Shown one piece after another: positions 53,510 through 63,726 of a stretch of 64,000 nucleotides of DNA. The stretch lies in assembly GCA_963724975.1 (NCBI GenBank), contig CAVRXB010000003.1, positions 310,001 through 374,000 of the forward strand, read 5' to 3'. This DNA is from CAIWHR01 sp963724975. GTDB taxonomy: Bacteria; Pseudomonadota; Gammaproteobacteria; Burkholderiales; Casimicrobiaceae. The translations under genes were made by a program, and so were the position numbers. Below the pieces are notes generated by a model that searched no databases, had not been told where the DNA came from, and saw only the letters and a program-made list of their open reading frames with translations. Position 1 is the stretch's first letter. Each line of letters opens with the position of its first letter.

Positions 53510-55231
53510 ATGACTCCCGTTGCTTCCATCGCTAAAAGCCTCCTGGCCAACGCCGCAACGGTATCGATATTGGCATTGCTCGCGCTGCCAAGCGCGCGCT
53601 CCCAGTTGCCTCCCCAGCCCGTTCTATACGGTGGGCTTGGTGGGCATGGCGTCAGCAGCGGACCGCAGGCGTCGATCAATGATGGCGCACTGGTCATCGT
53701 CAACCAGACCGATGGAAGTATTACCGTGGTAGGGCATCCCGCCGGAGTCGCCAGAATTTCAGGCTTGGCATTCGGTCTGGATGGGCTCCTGTTCGGCGCC
53801 ACGCAGGGTGCTGGAGGGTTTCCACCACCACCTGGACCGGCGGCGACTAGCAACTTGATCCGCATCGATCCTGACACGGGATCACTGATTTCGAGCGTTC
53901 CGATTTTTGACGGAGCGACACCGCTCAGCATTGGGGATCTTGCTGTCCACCCGACGACGGGTGCCCTGTACGCCATAGGGGGACTGGTTGGTGATCATCC
54001 AAAAGGCAGGCTCTATGTTATTGACCGCGCGACCGGGGCGGCAACGTTCCTCGGTGATACCACCAAGTTTTTCGCGAGCATCGCCTTTGCCCCTGACGGA
54101 ACGTTGTACATGTCATCGGCAATCCCGTCGGCCGGAGGGTCTCCAACCGGATTTCTACTGTCAACGCTCGATCCGAAGAACGCCGCATTCCTGACTAACA
54201 CAGTGACCAACGATTTCTTTGGCAGTCTTGCCGTGCATCCGGCCGACGGCGTGATCTTCGGCGGAAACGGCGATGAGGCAGGGATATTCAAGGTCAATCC
54301 GGCAACCGGCGGGGCCACGTTTGTGGGCCTCACCGGCCAGAATTTCGTTGGCGATCTTGCTTTCAGACCGGTGGCGGGACCGCCGGCTGCGCTCGACCTC
54401 AATCAGCACGGGCTCACCGGCTCGTGGTACGAGCCCGCCACCAGCGGCCAAGGGGTAGAGGTCGAGATGTTCCGCGACCTTGCCGGCCCGGGCAGCGGCG
54501 TCGTTCAGGTGAGCTGGTTCACGTTCGACGCATCCACCGTCGGTGGCCCCGAGCGCCAACGCTGGTACACGCTGGCCGGCAACGTCGTCAGCGGTGCGGC
54601 CAGCGCTTCGCTCGCCATCTACCAGAACATCGGCGGCAACTTCAACGCCGCACCGATCACCCACCCCACTCAGGTTGGCACCGCGACGCTGAGCTTCGCG
54701 ACGTGCGACAAGGGCGTACTCGATTACACGTTCACCGACGGCAGCGGGCGCAGCGGCAGCATTGATCTGGCGCGCCTGACGAAGAACATGACTTGCGTGA
54801 TTACCGGCGCGCGGCCAGTCAATGGTGACTTCGCTTTCTCCGGCAACTGGTACGACCCCGCGACCGACGGCCAGGGGATCACCGTGGAGATCAATCCGCT
54901 CACACCGGTGGCATTCTTCGCCTGGTACACCTACGCACCGGCCGGCGTCGCGGCGGGTGCGGCCGGTCAGCGCTGGTACACCGGGCAGTCCGGTTACGCC
55001 GCCGGCGCACGCACGCTGGCGATGAAGCTCTACGAGACCACCGGTGGGCTGCTCGATGCGCCGACCACACCGCCGCCAGCGAGTCGCGAGGTCGGGACTG
55101 CGACGCTCACCTTCCAGAGCTGCACCGCGGCGACGCTGGACTACAACTTTACCGGCGGCAGCAGTGCGAGCGCGGCGGACAGGATCGTGCTGCGCCGGAT
55201 CGGACCCGTGCCACCCGGGTGCGCAATGTGA
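53510..55231 (+). CDS. Secreted propeller-like protein with two C-terminal WY repeats
   Basis: A 573-residue exported protein. A signal peptide covers residues 1-31 (ending PSARSQ). Residues 35-290 contain repeated strands such as SGLAFGLDGLLFGAT, GDLAVHPTTGALYAIGG, SIAFAPDGTLYMSS and GSLAVHPADGVIFGGN, a beta-propeller pattern. Two repeats follow, about 296-430 and 435-570, each with GxWYxPATxGQG, an aromatic WFTF or WYTY strand, QRWYT, and VGTATLxFxxC. I do not recall a named family for this combination. It is followed by RCC1 and multicopper oxidase genes on the same strand. Confidence 0.75.
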   Translation: MTPVASIAKSLLANAATVSILALLALPSARSQLPPQPVLYGGLGGHGVSSGPQASINDGALVIVNQTDGSITVVGHPAGVARISGLAFGLDGLLFGATQGAGGFPPPPGPAATSNLIRIDPDTGSLISSVPIFDGATPLSIGDLAVHPTTGALYAIGGLVGDHPKGRLYVIDRATGAATFLGDTTKFFASIAFAPDGTLYMSSAIPSAGGSPTGFLLSTLDPKNAAFLTNTVTNDFFGSLAVHPADGVIFGGNGDEAGIFKVNPATGGATFVGLTGQNFVGDLAFRPVAGPPAALDLNQHGLTGSWYEPATSGQGVEVEMFRDLAGPGSGVVQVSWFTFDASTVGGPERQRWYTLAGNVVSGAASASLAIYQNIGGNFNAAPITHPTQVGTATLSFATCDKGVLDYTFTDGSGRSGSIDLARLTKNMTCVITGARPVNGDFAFSGNWYDPATDGQGITVEINPLTPVAFFAWYTYAPAGVAAGAAGQRWYTGQSGYAAGARTLAMKLYETTGGLLDAPTTPPPASREVGTATLTFQSCTAATLDYNFTGGSSASAADRIVLRRIGPVPPGCAM

Positions 55232-55308
55232 TCGCGTGATGGGTTTCGCATTCAAGCTCGAACGCGGACTCCACCGGTAGACGCCTGACCTCACGGTCCC
55301 ATTTCGCC

Positions 55309-56394
55309 ATGAAACCATTCGCATCCGAGCGCTATGCCATCGTTTCGATCTGCTGTGGACGTGACCATACCCTTGCGTTGCTCGAAAGCGGCAAAGTGCT
55401 GGGTTGGGGTGGGGATGGCAGCGGCCGGATCCAGGCCGCCTCGACGGAATACTGCAGTACGGTGAACGTGGGCATCGACGCGGTAGAGCTAAGTACGCAG
55501 CACGTGCTGACTTCCATCGCCGCCGGATACGGGATCAGCCTCGGCATCACTACAAGGAATCGCGTTGCGATGTGGGGAGCGAATGCCGCGGGAATTGGTG
55601 GACGCCTCGCCTCCATCGCGCCGGCGACACCGCAACTGTTGGCCGAGCTCGATGGCATCGTCGCGATTGCGGCCGGCGAGTTTCTGTTCGGCGCGATAGA
55701 CGCCAGCGGAACGGTTCACACGTGGGGACTCAATGCCGACGCCGGGCTGGGGCGACGAACCAAGCACCTCAACGCGGCGCCGGGACTGGTCGCCGCTCTT
55801 CCGCCCGCAGGCCTCTTGGCAGTCGGCAGGAGTCACATGCTGATGTTGGCACGCGGCGGACGCCTATATGCATGGGGCAACAATGCCGCCGGTCAGCTTG
55901 GACTGGGTCATCTGGAGCCGGTCGCTAGCCCGCAGCCCTTGCTGCTCGATGAGGATATCCAATCGGTGGCGGCCGGGGCAACCCACACGTTGGCGACGAC
56001 CGCGAACGGCGACGTGCTGGCCTGGGGCAGCAACCATCGCGGACAACTCGGACAGAAGAAGCTCGGCTACGCGACCGCGCCTTCGAAGGTCAATCTGCCC
56101 GAACGTGTACAGACCATCGCGGCCGGCATGCATTATTCGCTCGCGCTCGGTGTGAGCGGCAACGTCTATTCGTGGGGTTGGAACGCTCGAGGTCAGCTTG
56201 GTTTGAACGACACCGAGGACCGTCATAGCGTCGTGCGCGTGCCAAATTTGCCCGACACGCAATCGATCGCCGCGGGAGAAACCCACGCGGTGGCGTTGAC
56301 GTCGAGCGGAATGTTTGGATGGGGCAACAATGCCGGCGGGCAGATTGGCGCGGTGAGCCGCCAACAGCTGCGCCCAGCGCATTTTTTCGCGTGA
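55309..56394 (+). CDS. RCC1-repeat beta-propeller protein
   Basis: A 361-residue protein made of seven RCC1-type repeats, enough for one complete seven-bladed propeller. Each repeat has H-T-L-A-L-like, then W-G-x-N and G-Q-L-G: GRDHTLALLESGKVLGWG, GISLGITTRNRVAMWGAN, SGTVHTWGLNADAGLG, GGRLYAWGNNAAGQLGLG, THTLATTANGDVLAWGSN, MHYSLALGVSGNVYSWGWN and THAVALTSSGMFGWGNN. No signal peptide or membrane segment is seen, so it may be cytoplasmic or exported by another route. It lies 24 bases before the multicopper oxidase gene. Function unknown. Confidence 0.85.
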   Translation: MKPFASERYAIVSICCGRDHTLALLESGKVLGWGGDGSGRIQAASTEYCSTVNVGIDAVELSTQHVLTSIAAGYGISLGITTRNRVAMWGANAAGIGGRLASIAPATPQLLAELDGIVAIAAGEFLFGAIDASGTVHTWGLNADAGLGRRTKHLNAAPGLVAALPPAGLLAVGRSHMLMLARGGRLYAWGNNAAGQLGLGHLEPVASPQPLLLDEDIQSVAAGATHTLATTANGDVLAWGSNHRGQLGQKKLGYATAPSKVNLPERVQTIAAGMHYSLALGVSGNVYSWGWNARGQLGLNDTEDRHSVVRVPNLPDTQSIAAGETHAVALTSSGMFGWGNNAGGQIGAVSRQQLRPAHFFA

Positions 56395-56418
56395 ATCGAT
56401 CAGGTCGCGATCGCCCCT

Positions 56419-58122
56419 ATGGACAAATGCCGATACTCGCGTCGCGATTTTCTGCGGGTCGGCTGGATCGTCGGCGCCGGGCTCGCGCTGCCGGCCGGAC
56501 TGCATGGTTGCGGCGACAGCAGCGAACCTATGGTGGCGCTCCCCGGCGAGACATTCGTCGAGCCGCCCACGTTGCAATCGGTCGACGGAGTGCTCGATGT
56601 CACGCTGCAATTCGCGTACTTGTCGACGACGCTCAATGGAAAGGCGGTAAAGCTGCGGGCCATGAACAACCTCATCCCGGCGCCCACGCTGCGCGTCAAC
56701 GTGGGCGATACCCTGCGAATCCGGGTCGTTAACCGGTTGCCGCCCAATCCGCCCAGCAGCGAACCTGTGCGCCAGTTGCGCTATCCCAACAGCGCGAATC
56801 TCCATACGCACGGCTTGCACGTCTCTCCTGGACTCGTCGCAGCCGGTGTCTATGGCGACTACGTCGTGGACGACGCGCAACTTGGTATCCAGCCTGGACA
56901 GGAGCGACGGCACGAGTATCGAATTGGCGTCGATCACCCACCCGGTGCTTACTGGTATCACCCGCATTTGCACGGAACGACCGCCATCCAGGTTGGCAGT
57001 GGTATGGCGGGCGCGCTGATCATCAAAGGTGAAATCGATCGGATTCCCGAAATCGCCGCCGCCGTGGAGCGCGTATTCGTTTTTCAATCGCCGATCACCG
57101 ATGCAACGGGCATGCTCGAGTCGTTCACACAGGTTGCCGACAGCCCTGCGACCGAAGGGCCGTTTCTGGTCAACGGTGTGCGTCGACCGCGCATCGTGAT
57201 GCGGCGCGGCGAGGTTCAGAACTGGCACTTCATCAATGCCGCCATTTTCAACTTCGTCAATCTGAGCCTCGATGCCCACGCGCTGCACGTCTACTCCCAC
57301 GATGGAAACCCGCGCCGGAACATCCTGACCATTGCCCCCGAGCAACAGGATGGCGTCGTGCTCGCGCCGGGCAATCGCGCCAGCGTCCTGGTCCAGGCAG
57401 GCGCACCGGGCACCTACTATTTGCGCACGCTCCGATTCCAGATGGGCACGCGGCTCGCCATCCTGGAAGAGGACGTGCTGATCGAAGTCGTCGTCGTCGA
57501 TCCACCGCTGCCGATGACTCTACCGAGCGGACCTCTCCCGGTTCCTTCCAGCCTGGCACCTATCACCGATGAGGAATTGGCGAGCGCCGGAGGATTGAAG
57601 CGCTACATCGTGATGCGCGCGGTCTTCAACGACAATGAGCAGCCCATCACAAATCCGCCGGCCAGTTCGATCGTCACCCCAGGCGACGAATTGCAGGATT
57701 GGGTGTTTCAGACCGGCAAGACCACGCTTGCCAACAAGGTGTTTGCCCTCGGCAGTGCTGGCGTTGAAGCGACGCCAAGTCCAGGCATGCCGGGCGAGTT
57801 CATTCCATTCCAGTCGAGTCGCGCGCTCAAGCAAACCGTCGCGCTGGGGAGCGTCGAGGAATGGACCATTTTCAATATGAATCCGATCCGGCATCCCTTC
57901 CACATCCACGTCAATCCATTCCAGGTCGTGAGCATCAACGGCACGCCGATCGATCCCTACTGGGCCGACACGATCGGCCTGCCGCCCAACGGAACACCGA
58001 CCAATCCGACGTTCGTCACTTTCCGTACGCGCTTTCGCGATTTCGCCGGAACTACGGTGATGCATTGTCACATGCTCACGCACGAAGACATGGGCATGAT
58101 GCAGCTCGTCGAAATCGTTTGA
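56419..58122 (+). CDS. Multicopper oxidase with twin-arginine signal
   Basis: A 567-residue three-domain oxidase. The Tat signal SRRDFLRVGWIVGAGLALPA is at residues 7-26, followed by LHGC, a possible lipobox. Copper ligands are visible: NLHTHGLHVSP (HxH, near residue 133), AYWYHPHLHGT (HxH, near 178), HPFHIHVNPFQV (near 494) and the C-terminal MHCHMLTHEDMGMM with the Cys between His pairs (type 1 and 3 sites). Related to copper-efflux or laccase-like oxidases. Neighbours point to an extracytoplasmic role, not classical copper resistance. Confidence 0.92.
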   Translation: MDKCRYSRRDFLRVGWIVGAGLALPAGLHGCGDSSEPMVALPGETFVEPPTLQSVDGVLDVTLQFAYLSTTLNGKAVKLRAMNNLIPAPTLRVNVGDTLRIRVVNRLPPNPPSSEPVRQLRYPNSANLHTHGLHVSPGLVAAGVYGDYVVDDAQLGIQPGQERRHEYRIGVDHPPGAYWYHPHLHGTTAIQVGSGMAGALIIKGEIDRIPEIAAAVERVFVFQSPITDATGMLESFTQVADSPATEGPFLVNGVRRPRIVMRRGEVQNWHFINAAIFNFVNLSLDAHALHVYSHDGNPRRNILTIAPEQQDGVVLAPGNRASVLVQAGAPGTYYLRTLRFQMGTRLAILEEDVLIEVVVVDPPLPMTLPSGPLPVPSSLAPITDEELASAGGLKRYIVMRAVFNDNEQPITNPPASSIVTPGDELQDWVFQTGKTTLANKVFALGSAGVEATPSPGMPGEFIPFQSSRALKQTVALGSVEEWTIFNMNPIRHPFHIHVNPFQVVSINGTPIDPYWADTIGLPPNGTPTNPTFVTFRTRFRDFAGTTVMHCHMLTHEDMGMMQLVEIV

Positions 58123-58247
58123 CGCGTCCCCGGTGTGCGAGCCACGGCGTGCCGGACACGCACATCTTTCATGACGATGAACGAAACCAGGTGGCCGTCG
58201 TTCGCGAGCGGCGAGATTAGCCCGTCTCGATTACTGCCTCGGCCGGG

Positions 58248-58752
58248 CTAACCTTGCGACTTCATCCATCGTCTATCGGCAAGCACGACTGACGTTTCAA
58301 TCTGCCTCGCCGGGATAGACCAGTGGGCTCGAAGAAGGCCGTTCTTATCTTTCTCCGAGACGACAGTGAAACCGTTTCGTCGATAGAACTCGATGGCCCA
58401 CGATGCATCTGCCCATGTCCCAATCAGGATGGGCTTGGCAGTCAAGGTCTCTACGTGGCGAAGTAGCCTTGTACCGATGCCTTTCCTCTGAATCGTCGTC
58501 GCGGTATAGGCATGGCGAACCAAAGCAACGTCTTCCTTATCCTGAATTCCCATCACGCCCGACTAGCCGCCCGTTGTCCCCCACCACCCAAAAGATCACA
58601 TCGTCAGCAATCTCCTTCGCCAACTCGTCGGCCGACATGTAAGGATCGTGCCAGCGGTCACTTGGTATCACCCCGCGATAAGCCTTTGCGGCGTCATTGA
58701 TGATTGCCAGGATCGATTCGAAATCACTTGCCGTACTTTTGCGAATTTGCAT
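58248..58752 (-). pseudogene. GNAT-family acetyltransferase, frameshifted
   Basis: Two overlapping frames make one GNAT protein. The first (from ATG 58752) reads MQIRKSTASDFESILAIIND and DVIFWVVGDNGRLVG; one extra base near 58563 breaks it. The second continues VMGIQDKEDVALVRHAYTAT then IQRKGIGTRLLRHVE (acetyl-CoA loop R-x-x-G-x-G) and FYRRNGFTVV. Together about 167 residues, a normal size. It sits next to an attC-like site, as integron cassette genes do. Could be a real pseudogene or an error. Confidence 0.75.
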
Positions 58753-58768
58753 TGCTTACCTTTGTGAC

Positions 58769-58854
58769 GCCCAACGAAGGAAGATAACCGGCGACCCGCT
58801 GAACGGAGGCGAAGCCACGCACGCAGGGCGTCCGTGTTGACCGAGAAGTTAGGC
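58769..58854 (-). other. attC-like site upstream of the GNAT gene
   Basis: GCCCAAC (58769-58775) and GTTAGGC (58848-58854) match the RYYYAAC and GTTRRRY core sites of integron recombination, 86 bases end to end. The interior is imperfectly palindromic (GGCGACC-like against GGGCGTCC, with a GGCGAAGCC hairpin in the middle). The site lies immediately before the acetyltransferase ATG on the same strand. No integrase gene is in the window. Confidence 0.5.
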
Positions 58855-58958
58855 ATTTTTCGTCTCAACGGCTCCCGTCGCGAAGGCTATCGCGGTCATT
58901 TGCGGGCGAATGCGCGAGGGCGAGTCACCTTGCCCCAGCTCCACCTGAACTCGCAGAG

Positions 58959-60380
58959 TTATTGGTCCTCGCTGCTAATGTCCTTGATCTTGCCGTGATC
59001 GTCGAACTCGAACGTCATCAATCGCGTCACATTCTTGAAGGCGACTCGATATTTGGGTTTTTCTCGAGCTTGCACGCCGTACGGCCCGACGGCGGTAACG
59101 GACTGCAATAGGCCCCTCTTGTGATATGCGGCTTCGACATCCGCAAGATACGGCTTGATGTCCGCCCAAAATTCGGCGGTGAACCAATCTTCACGCCAGC
59201 CGGACTGCGCTTGCGCCGCCGTCGAGGCAAATTCCCGAATGCGTTCAGTTTGATGCGCGTCCGCATTCGCCGCGGGCTTCAATTCCGGGCCGCGCAATGC
59301 GGGATCGGCAAGGCGGGCAATTCGGGTTGCCATGCCGGGAGCGCCGTAGCGATTGGCGAAGACCACGATAGCCAAGTCGCGGTCCGGAACGCGGAGGTAC
59401 TCGGCGACAAAACCTGCGGTCTGACCATTGTGACTTAGCGCCGGAATGGGGAACGTGTCGTCGGCAAACCATCCATAGCCGTATTTTGTGGTCGAGCCAT
59501 CGCTCAACGTTACCGGTCGACGAGCGAGTCGGGACGTCTCCGACTTCACGAGATGAGGTGCGCGCTGCTCCTGTTCCCACCGAGCCATATCCTGCACCGT
59601 GGTTGCAATGTCTCCCAAGCCCCGACCGGTATTCGGCTGAATGGCTTCGCGGTTCTGTAGTTCCCCGTCCACTAGCCGATAGCCGGCGGCCCGCCCCATG
59701 AGGATCTGGCTGGGCAGTGCGGCCCGAGTCGACTTCATGCCAAGGGGACCGAAGACACGCTCCTGCATGAACTGGGCATACGTCACGCCGCTTAGCCGTT
59801 CAACGACGTGCGCCAGCAACCAGTAGTTGGTGTTGGAATACTTCCACTTCTTGCCGGGCTCTGACTCAATCGGGAGCGTTAACAAACGTTTCAGAAATTC
59901 CTCGTCCGACGGCGTTTCGCGATACACGCCGTAGCCAAAGGCATCCTCGAAATCGGGTAGCCCGGAAATGTGGCTCATCAGCTCATGGAGGGTCGGTGCC
60001 GCCCAGGGCGCCGGCAGCTCGGGCAGATACCGACCGATGGGGGCGGTGAGGTCGACTCTTCCCTCCTCGTAGAGAATCAGAATCGCGTACGCGGTGAACT
60101 GCTTGGAAATCGACCCAATCTCATACACCTGCTGGGCGGATGCAGGAACGTTCAATTCGACGTTCGCCGATCCCAGCGCGCGACTATCGATCACCTTTCC
60201 GCTTCGAATTATGCCCACGACAATGGCGGGAACTTGGTAGACGTTTCTTTGCTGCCGCAGATAACGGTCGATCTCGTCAGCGCCCGCCGGAGCGAGGTAT
60301 GCGGCAAAGACGGCCGAGCCAACGAACGCCGCTCGTAGCAATCGCAAATCGCGGCACTCGCAGAGCGATGATCGAGGCAT
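58959..60380 (-). CDS. Serine hydrolase of the beta-lactamase/class C family
   Basis: A 473-residue exported enzyme. A signal region (residues 12-34) ends near LAPAGADEID. Catalytic features: Ser-x-x-Lys in YEIGSISKQFTAYAI near residue 93, Tyr-x-Asn in KYSNTNYWLLAHVVERL near 195, and a third HNG motif (ALSHNGQTAGFV near 325) in place of KTG. The C-terminal 100 residues form an extra domain. The family includes esterases, D-amino peptidases and true beta-lactamases, so the substrate is open. ATG at 60380 follows GGGAGA. Confidence 0.85.
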   Translation of the reverse strand: MPRSSLCECRDLRLLRAAFVGSAVFAAYLAPAGADEIDRYLRQQRNVYQVPAIVVGIIRSGKVIDSRALGSANVELNVPASAQQVYEIGSISKQFTAYAILILYEEGRVDLTAPIGRYLPELPAPWAAPTLHELMSHISGLPDFEDAFGYGVYRETPSDEEFLKRLLTLPIESEPGKKWKYSNTNYWLLAHVVERLSGVTYAQFMQERVFGPLGMKSTRAALPSQILMGRAAGYRLVDGELQNREAIQPNTGRGLGDIATTVQDMARWEQEQRAPHLVKSETSRLARRPVTLSDGSTTKYGYGWFADDTFPIPALSHNGQTAGFVAEYLRVPDRDLAIVVFANRYGAPGMATRIARLADPALRGPELKPAANADAHQTERIREFASTAAQAQSGWREDWFTAEFWADIKPYLADVEAAYHKRGLLQSVTAVGPYGVQAREKPKYRVAFKNVTRLMTFEFDDHGKIKDISSEDQ

Positions 60381-60468
60381 TTCTATCTCCCAGTTGAGCG
60401 AGGGTTGCGCACATGATCGGCATTGCAGCCCCGGGTTGCCTAATCGACCGTGACGAAGGAACCGGAGG

Positions 60469-62292
60469 TTACCTGACCTTTTGGGCCGCCGCCGCGTTCT
60501 TTGTATCGATGTCGAGATACTGCCAAGGCGGCGTGAAGTAGTGCACGTTCTTGCGGTATCCGAGAATCTGCGGCGCGACGACGGTGCTGCTGATGCGATA
60601 GGCATTCGTGCACCACGGCGCCTGCGCGGAGACGATCTTAGTCATCGATTCGTAGATTTTCTTCCGTTCGGCGGTGTCCGGCGTGCGGCGGCTCTTTTCG
60701 TAAAGCGCATCGTATTCGGCATTCCGGAATCGGGAGAGGTTGCCGGCGCCGGCGTTCGGGCCGTAGAAGAGGCGCATGTAATCATCCGCAACGTCGCCGC
60801 TCCAGCCGAAGCCCGAGAACTGCAGCTTCCCCGCGTGCGCGGCCTTGAACGCTTCGGGGAACGTCTGAATCTGGAAATCCATGCGAATGCCGACCTCCCG
60901 CATGCTCCGCAGCCACAGGTCGTCGTATTGCCGATAAACCGCGCCGACGCCCGATACCTGATGAATGGTGAGCGGCTGGCCGTCGGGCAACTCGCGGAAC
61001 CCGTCTCCATCGCGGTCGCGGTAGCCCAGCTTGTCGAGCAGCGCCCGAGCGGTCGCGGGATCGTACGGCGACAATCCCTTGTATCCGGGCACGTGTCCTT
61101 CGACATCGGGCGGAATGGGTTGCGTCGCCGGCAGCGCCTGTCCGTTGCGGATCACGCGGATCTCGTCGGGGAGGTTGTACGCGCTGCAGATCGCGCGCCG
61201 CAGTGCGATCTTCTCCGGCGAGTAGCCGCCAACGACCGGGTCTTCCATGTTGAAGTAGGCGAACGTGACGCCGAGCTCGGTCGCGCGTTCGAGTCGAATG
61301 CCGCGCGCGGCGAATTCCGGCAACAGGGTTCCCCTGCTATCGATCATCTTCGGAGCAACGTCACCGGGAACATCCAGCATGTCGAGCTGCCCGGCATCGA
61401 ACATGAGCAGGCGCGGATTCGTCTCTTCGATGATCGCGATCTCGATTCGCCCGATTTGCGGAAGACGCTTGCCCTTCATCGAATCCGCAACGGCCTTGGT
61501 CGCTGCGTCGGCGTTTGCGGGCGCAGGCGGGAAGCGTTCGTCGCGATAATCGGGATTGGTTTCGAGAACGATGCGATGACCCGGTTGCCGTTCCTTGAGG
61601 CGATATGGGCCGGTGCCGACTGGGTGGTCCATCGCGCGACCGCTCGAATCCGCGTATTTTTCGATCACCTCGCGGGCCACGGCGCGTAACGCCGCACCAT
61701 CGAGGAGCTCGAGGAACGTGTAGTCGGGCTCGATCAACTCCAGCCTCAGCGTGTAGCGATCCGGCGCGCGCAGACCCTGTATCTCCGCGTCGTAGTCGAA
61801 GCGGCCCGAAGACTTCGCTTTGGCGACCGCAGCGTCGAGTCCGGCAATCTTGTGCTCGAGCAGATCCGAGTTGGGCGAGCGGACGCGCGGGTCGACGATG
61901 CGTTTCCAGGCGTAGACGAAGTCCGTCGCGGTCAATTCACGTTTCTTGCCCACAAAGGCGGGGTCGTCCGCGAAATAGATCCCTGGCCGGATGCGGATTG
62001 TCCATACGCGACCGTCGGCCGATATCTCCGGCATGCCGGTCGCGATGCTCGGCACGAACCGGTACGGCCGCGCAAGATAGTCCCAGACGTAGAGTGCGTC
62101 GAAGATCCGCGCCTCTATGCCAGTCGCGTAGGTCTCCTGGGTGCCTGCGGGATCGAGTCCCGAGACATCGATCGGAAACGCGATCCTGAGAACTTTCGCG
62201 GGATCGGCCCAATCCGCCGCCAGGCCGGTTGGCGCGACGGACGCGACGATCACTGGCAAGAGTGATCGAATAACGACAGCCAACACTGGCAT
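60469..62292 (-). CDS. Periplasmic oligopeptide/dipeptide-binding protein (SBP family 5)
   Basis: A 607-residue ABC-type binding protein. The signal peptide (residues 1-25) ends near VAPTGLAA. Typical segments: VLRIAFPIDVSGLDPAGTQE near residue 34, VWTIRIRPGIYFADDP near 95, DHPVGTGPYRLKERQPGHR near 220, and a C-terminal region with DALYEKSRRTPDTAERKKIY. It is longer than most OppA/DppA proteins. No permease or ATPase gene is next to it, so it is an orphan here. Start at ATG 62292. Confidence 0.88.
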   Translation of the reverse strand: MPVLAVVIRSLLPVIVASVAPTGLAADWADPAKVLRIAFPIDVSGLDPAGTQETYATGIEARIFDALYVWDYLARPYRFVPSIATGMPEISADGRVWTIRIRPGIYFADDPAFVGKKRELTATDFVYAWKRIVDPRVRSPNSDLLEHKIAGLDAAVAKAKSSGRFDYDAEIQGLRAPDRYTLRLELIEPDYTFLELLDGAALRAVAREVIEKYADSSGRAMDHPVGTGPYRLKERQPGHRIVLETNPDYRDERFPPAPANADAATKAVADSMKGKRLPQIGRIEIAIIEETNPRLLMFDAGQLDMLDVPGDVAPKMIDSRGTLLPEFAARGIRLERATELGVTFAYFNMEDPVVGGYSPEKIALRRAICSAYNLPDEIRVIRNGQALPATQPIPPDVEGHVPGYKGLSPYDPATARALLDKLGYRDRDGDGFRELPDGQPLTIHQVSGVGAVYRQYDDLWLRSMREVGIRMDFQIQTFPEAFKAAHAGKLQFSGFGWSGDVADDYMRLFYGPNAGAGNLSRFRNAEYDALYEKSRRTPDTAERKKIYESMTKIVSAQAPWCTNAYRISSTVVAPQILGYRKNVHYFTPPWQYLDIDTKNAAAAQKVR

Positions 62293-62356
62293 CCGATCTC
62301 TCCCTGTCCTCCACAGCCGGGGTCCAGCGGGTGCCAATATATGCGAACCCGGTCGT

Positions 62357-62977
62357 CTATGCACCCCCGACCCGGCATGGTGCTCGCTTTCGCTTCGCAC
62401 TCCAGCCAACGCCGAGGAGACCAATCCCCAGCAAAATTAGGGTGCCGGGTTCGGGTATACGCGCAACCCAATCTCCATCAATGAATAGATCGCTGATGCG
62501 AACCGAGCCGTCGGGGAAATGCTCCTGGGTTGCTACTGCAATGAAATCTCCTCCAGAGGATGGGTCAAACATGATATTCAACGATTGATCGATAGTCGGA
62601 TCAGTCGGATCAGCGGGAAGAATGGTTGGGAAACTGATGTGAATATCTCCGCCGTCTAGCTTCGCGCCATCAAGGGATAGAATCCCAGCCAGCCCCAACG
62701 TTCCGCCGACGGATAACAAATTGGCAGAGCCAAGACCAAAAACGGCATCGTTCAAAAACAGGGCGATCAGGTCTGATGGGGCGCCCGTACTCCAACCGAT
62801 GCTCGTGCTCGCAGGTGGTGATGCTACTTCTAACGTTGCGATCACCGTAGGTGAACCGTCCTCGCGATACTCGTAAATCACGCCAGCGAAGGACGTAATT
62901 CTAAACATTGCCAACAACAAAAGACTGGCCGCGCCAAGACTCAAACGAGAGAGCCTACAACTGTTCTGGAGACTCAT
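62357..62977 (-). CDS. PEP-CTERM sorting-domain protein
   Basis: A 206-residue exported protein. The signal peptide (residues 8-33) ends near RITSFA. A low-charge, strand-rich body follows, then the PEP-CTERM tail: PEPGTLILLGIGLLGVGW near residue 178, then KRKR. Such tails are cut by exosortase (EpsH), which is not in this window. A good AAGGAG lies about six bases before ATG 62977. Usual targets go to the exopolysaccharide or surface layer; the specific role is unknown. Confidence 0.85.
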   Translation of the reverse strand: MSLQNSCRLSRLSLGAASLLLLAMFRITSFAGVIYEYREDGSPTVIATLEVASPPASTSIGWSTGAPSDLIALFLNDAVFGLGSANLLSVGGTLGLAGILSLDGAKLDGGDIHISFPTILPADPTDPTIDQSLNIMFDPSSGGDFIAVATQEHFPDGSVRISDLFIDGDWVARIPEPGTLILLGIGLLGVGWSAKRKRAPCRVGGA

Positions 62978-63021
62978 TTTTTCTCCTTGCTGCACGCGCT
63001 TGTTAGCCCGCCTGCCGACAG

Positions 63022-63693
<672 letters not shown>

Positions 63694-63726
63694 TTGGACG
63701 TCACCGAGCCGACGCGAGCGCGGTGT

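Noticed and set aside
58226..58250. A second attC site after the GNAT gene
   Set aside because: TTAGCCCG and CGGGCTAA form a hairpin near the stop codon, but GTTAGCC does not fit the GTTRRRY core.
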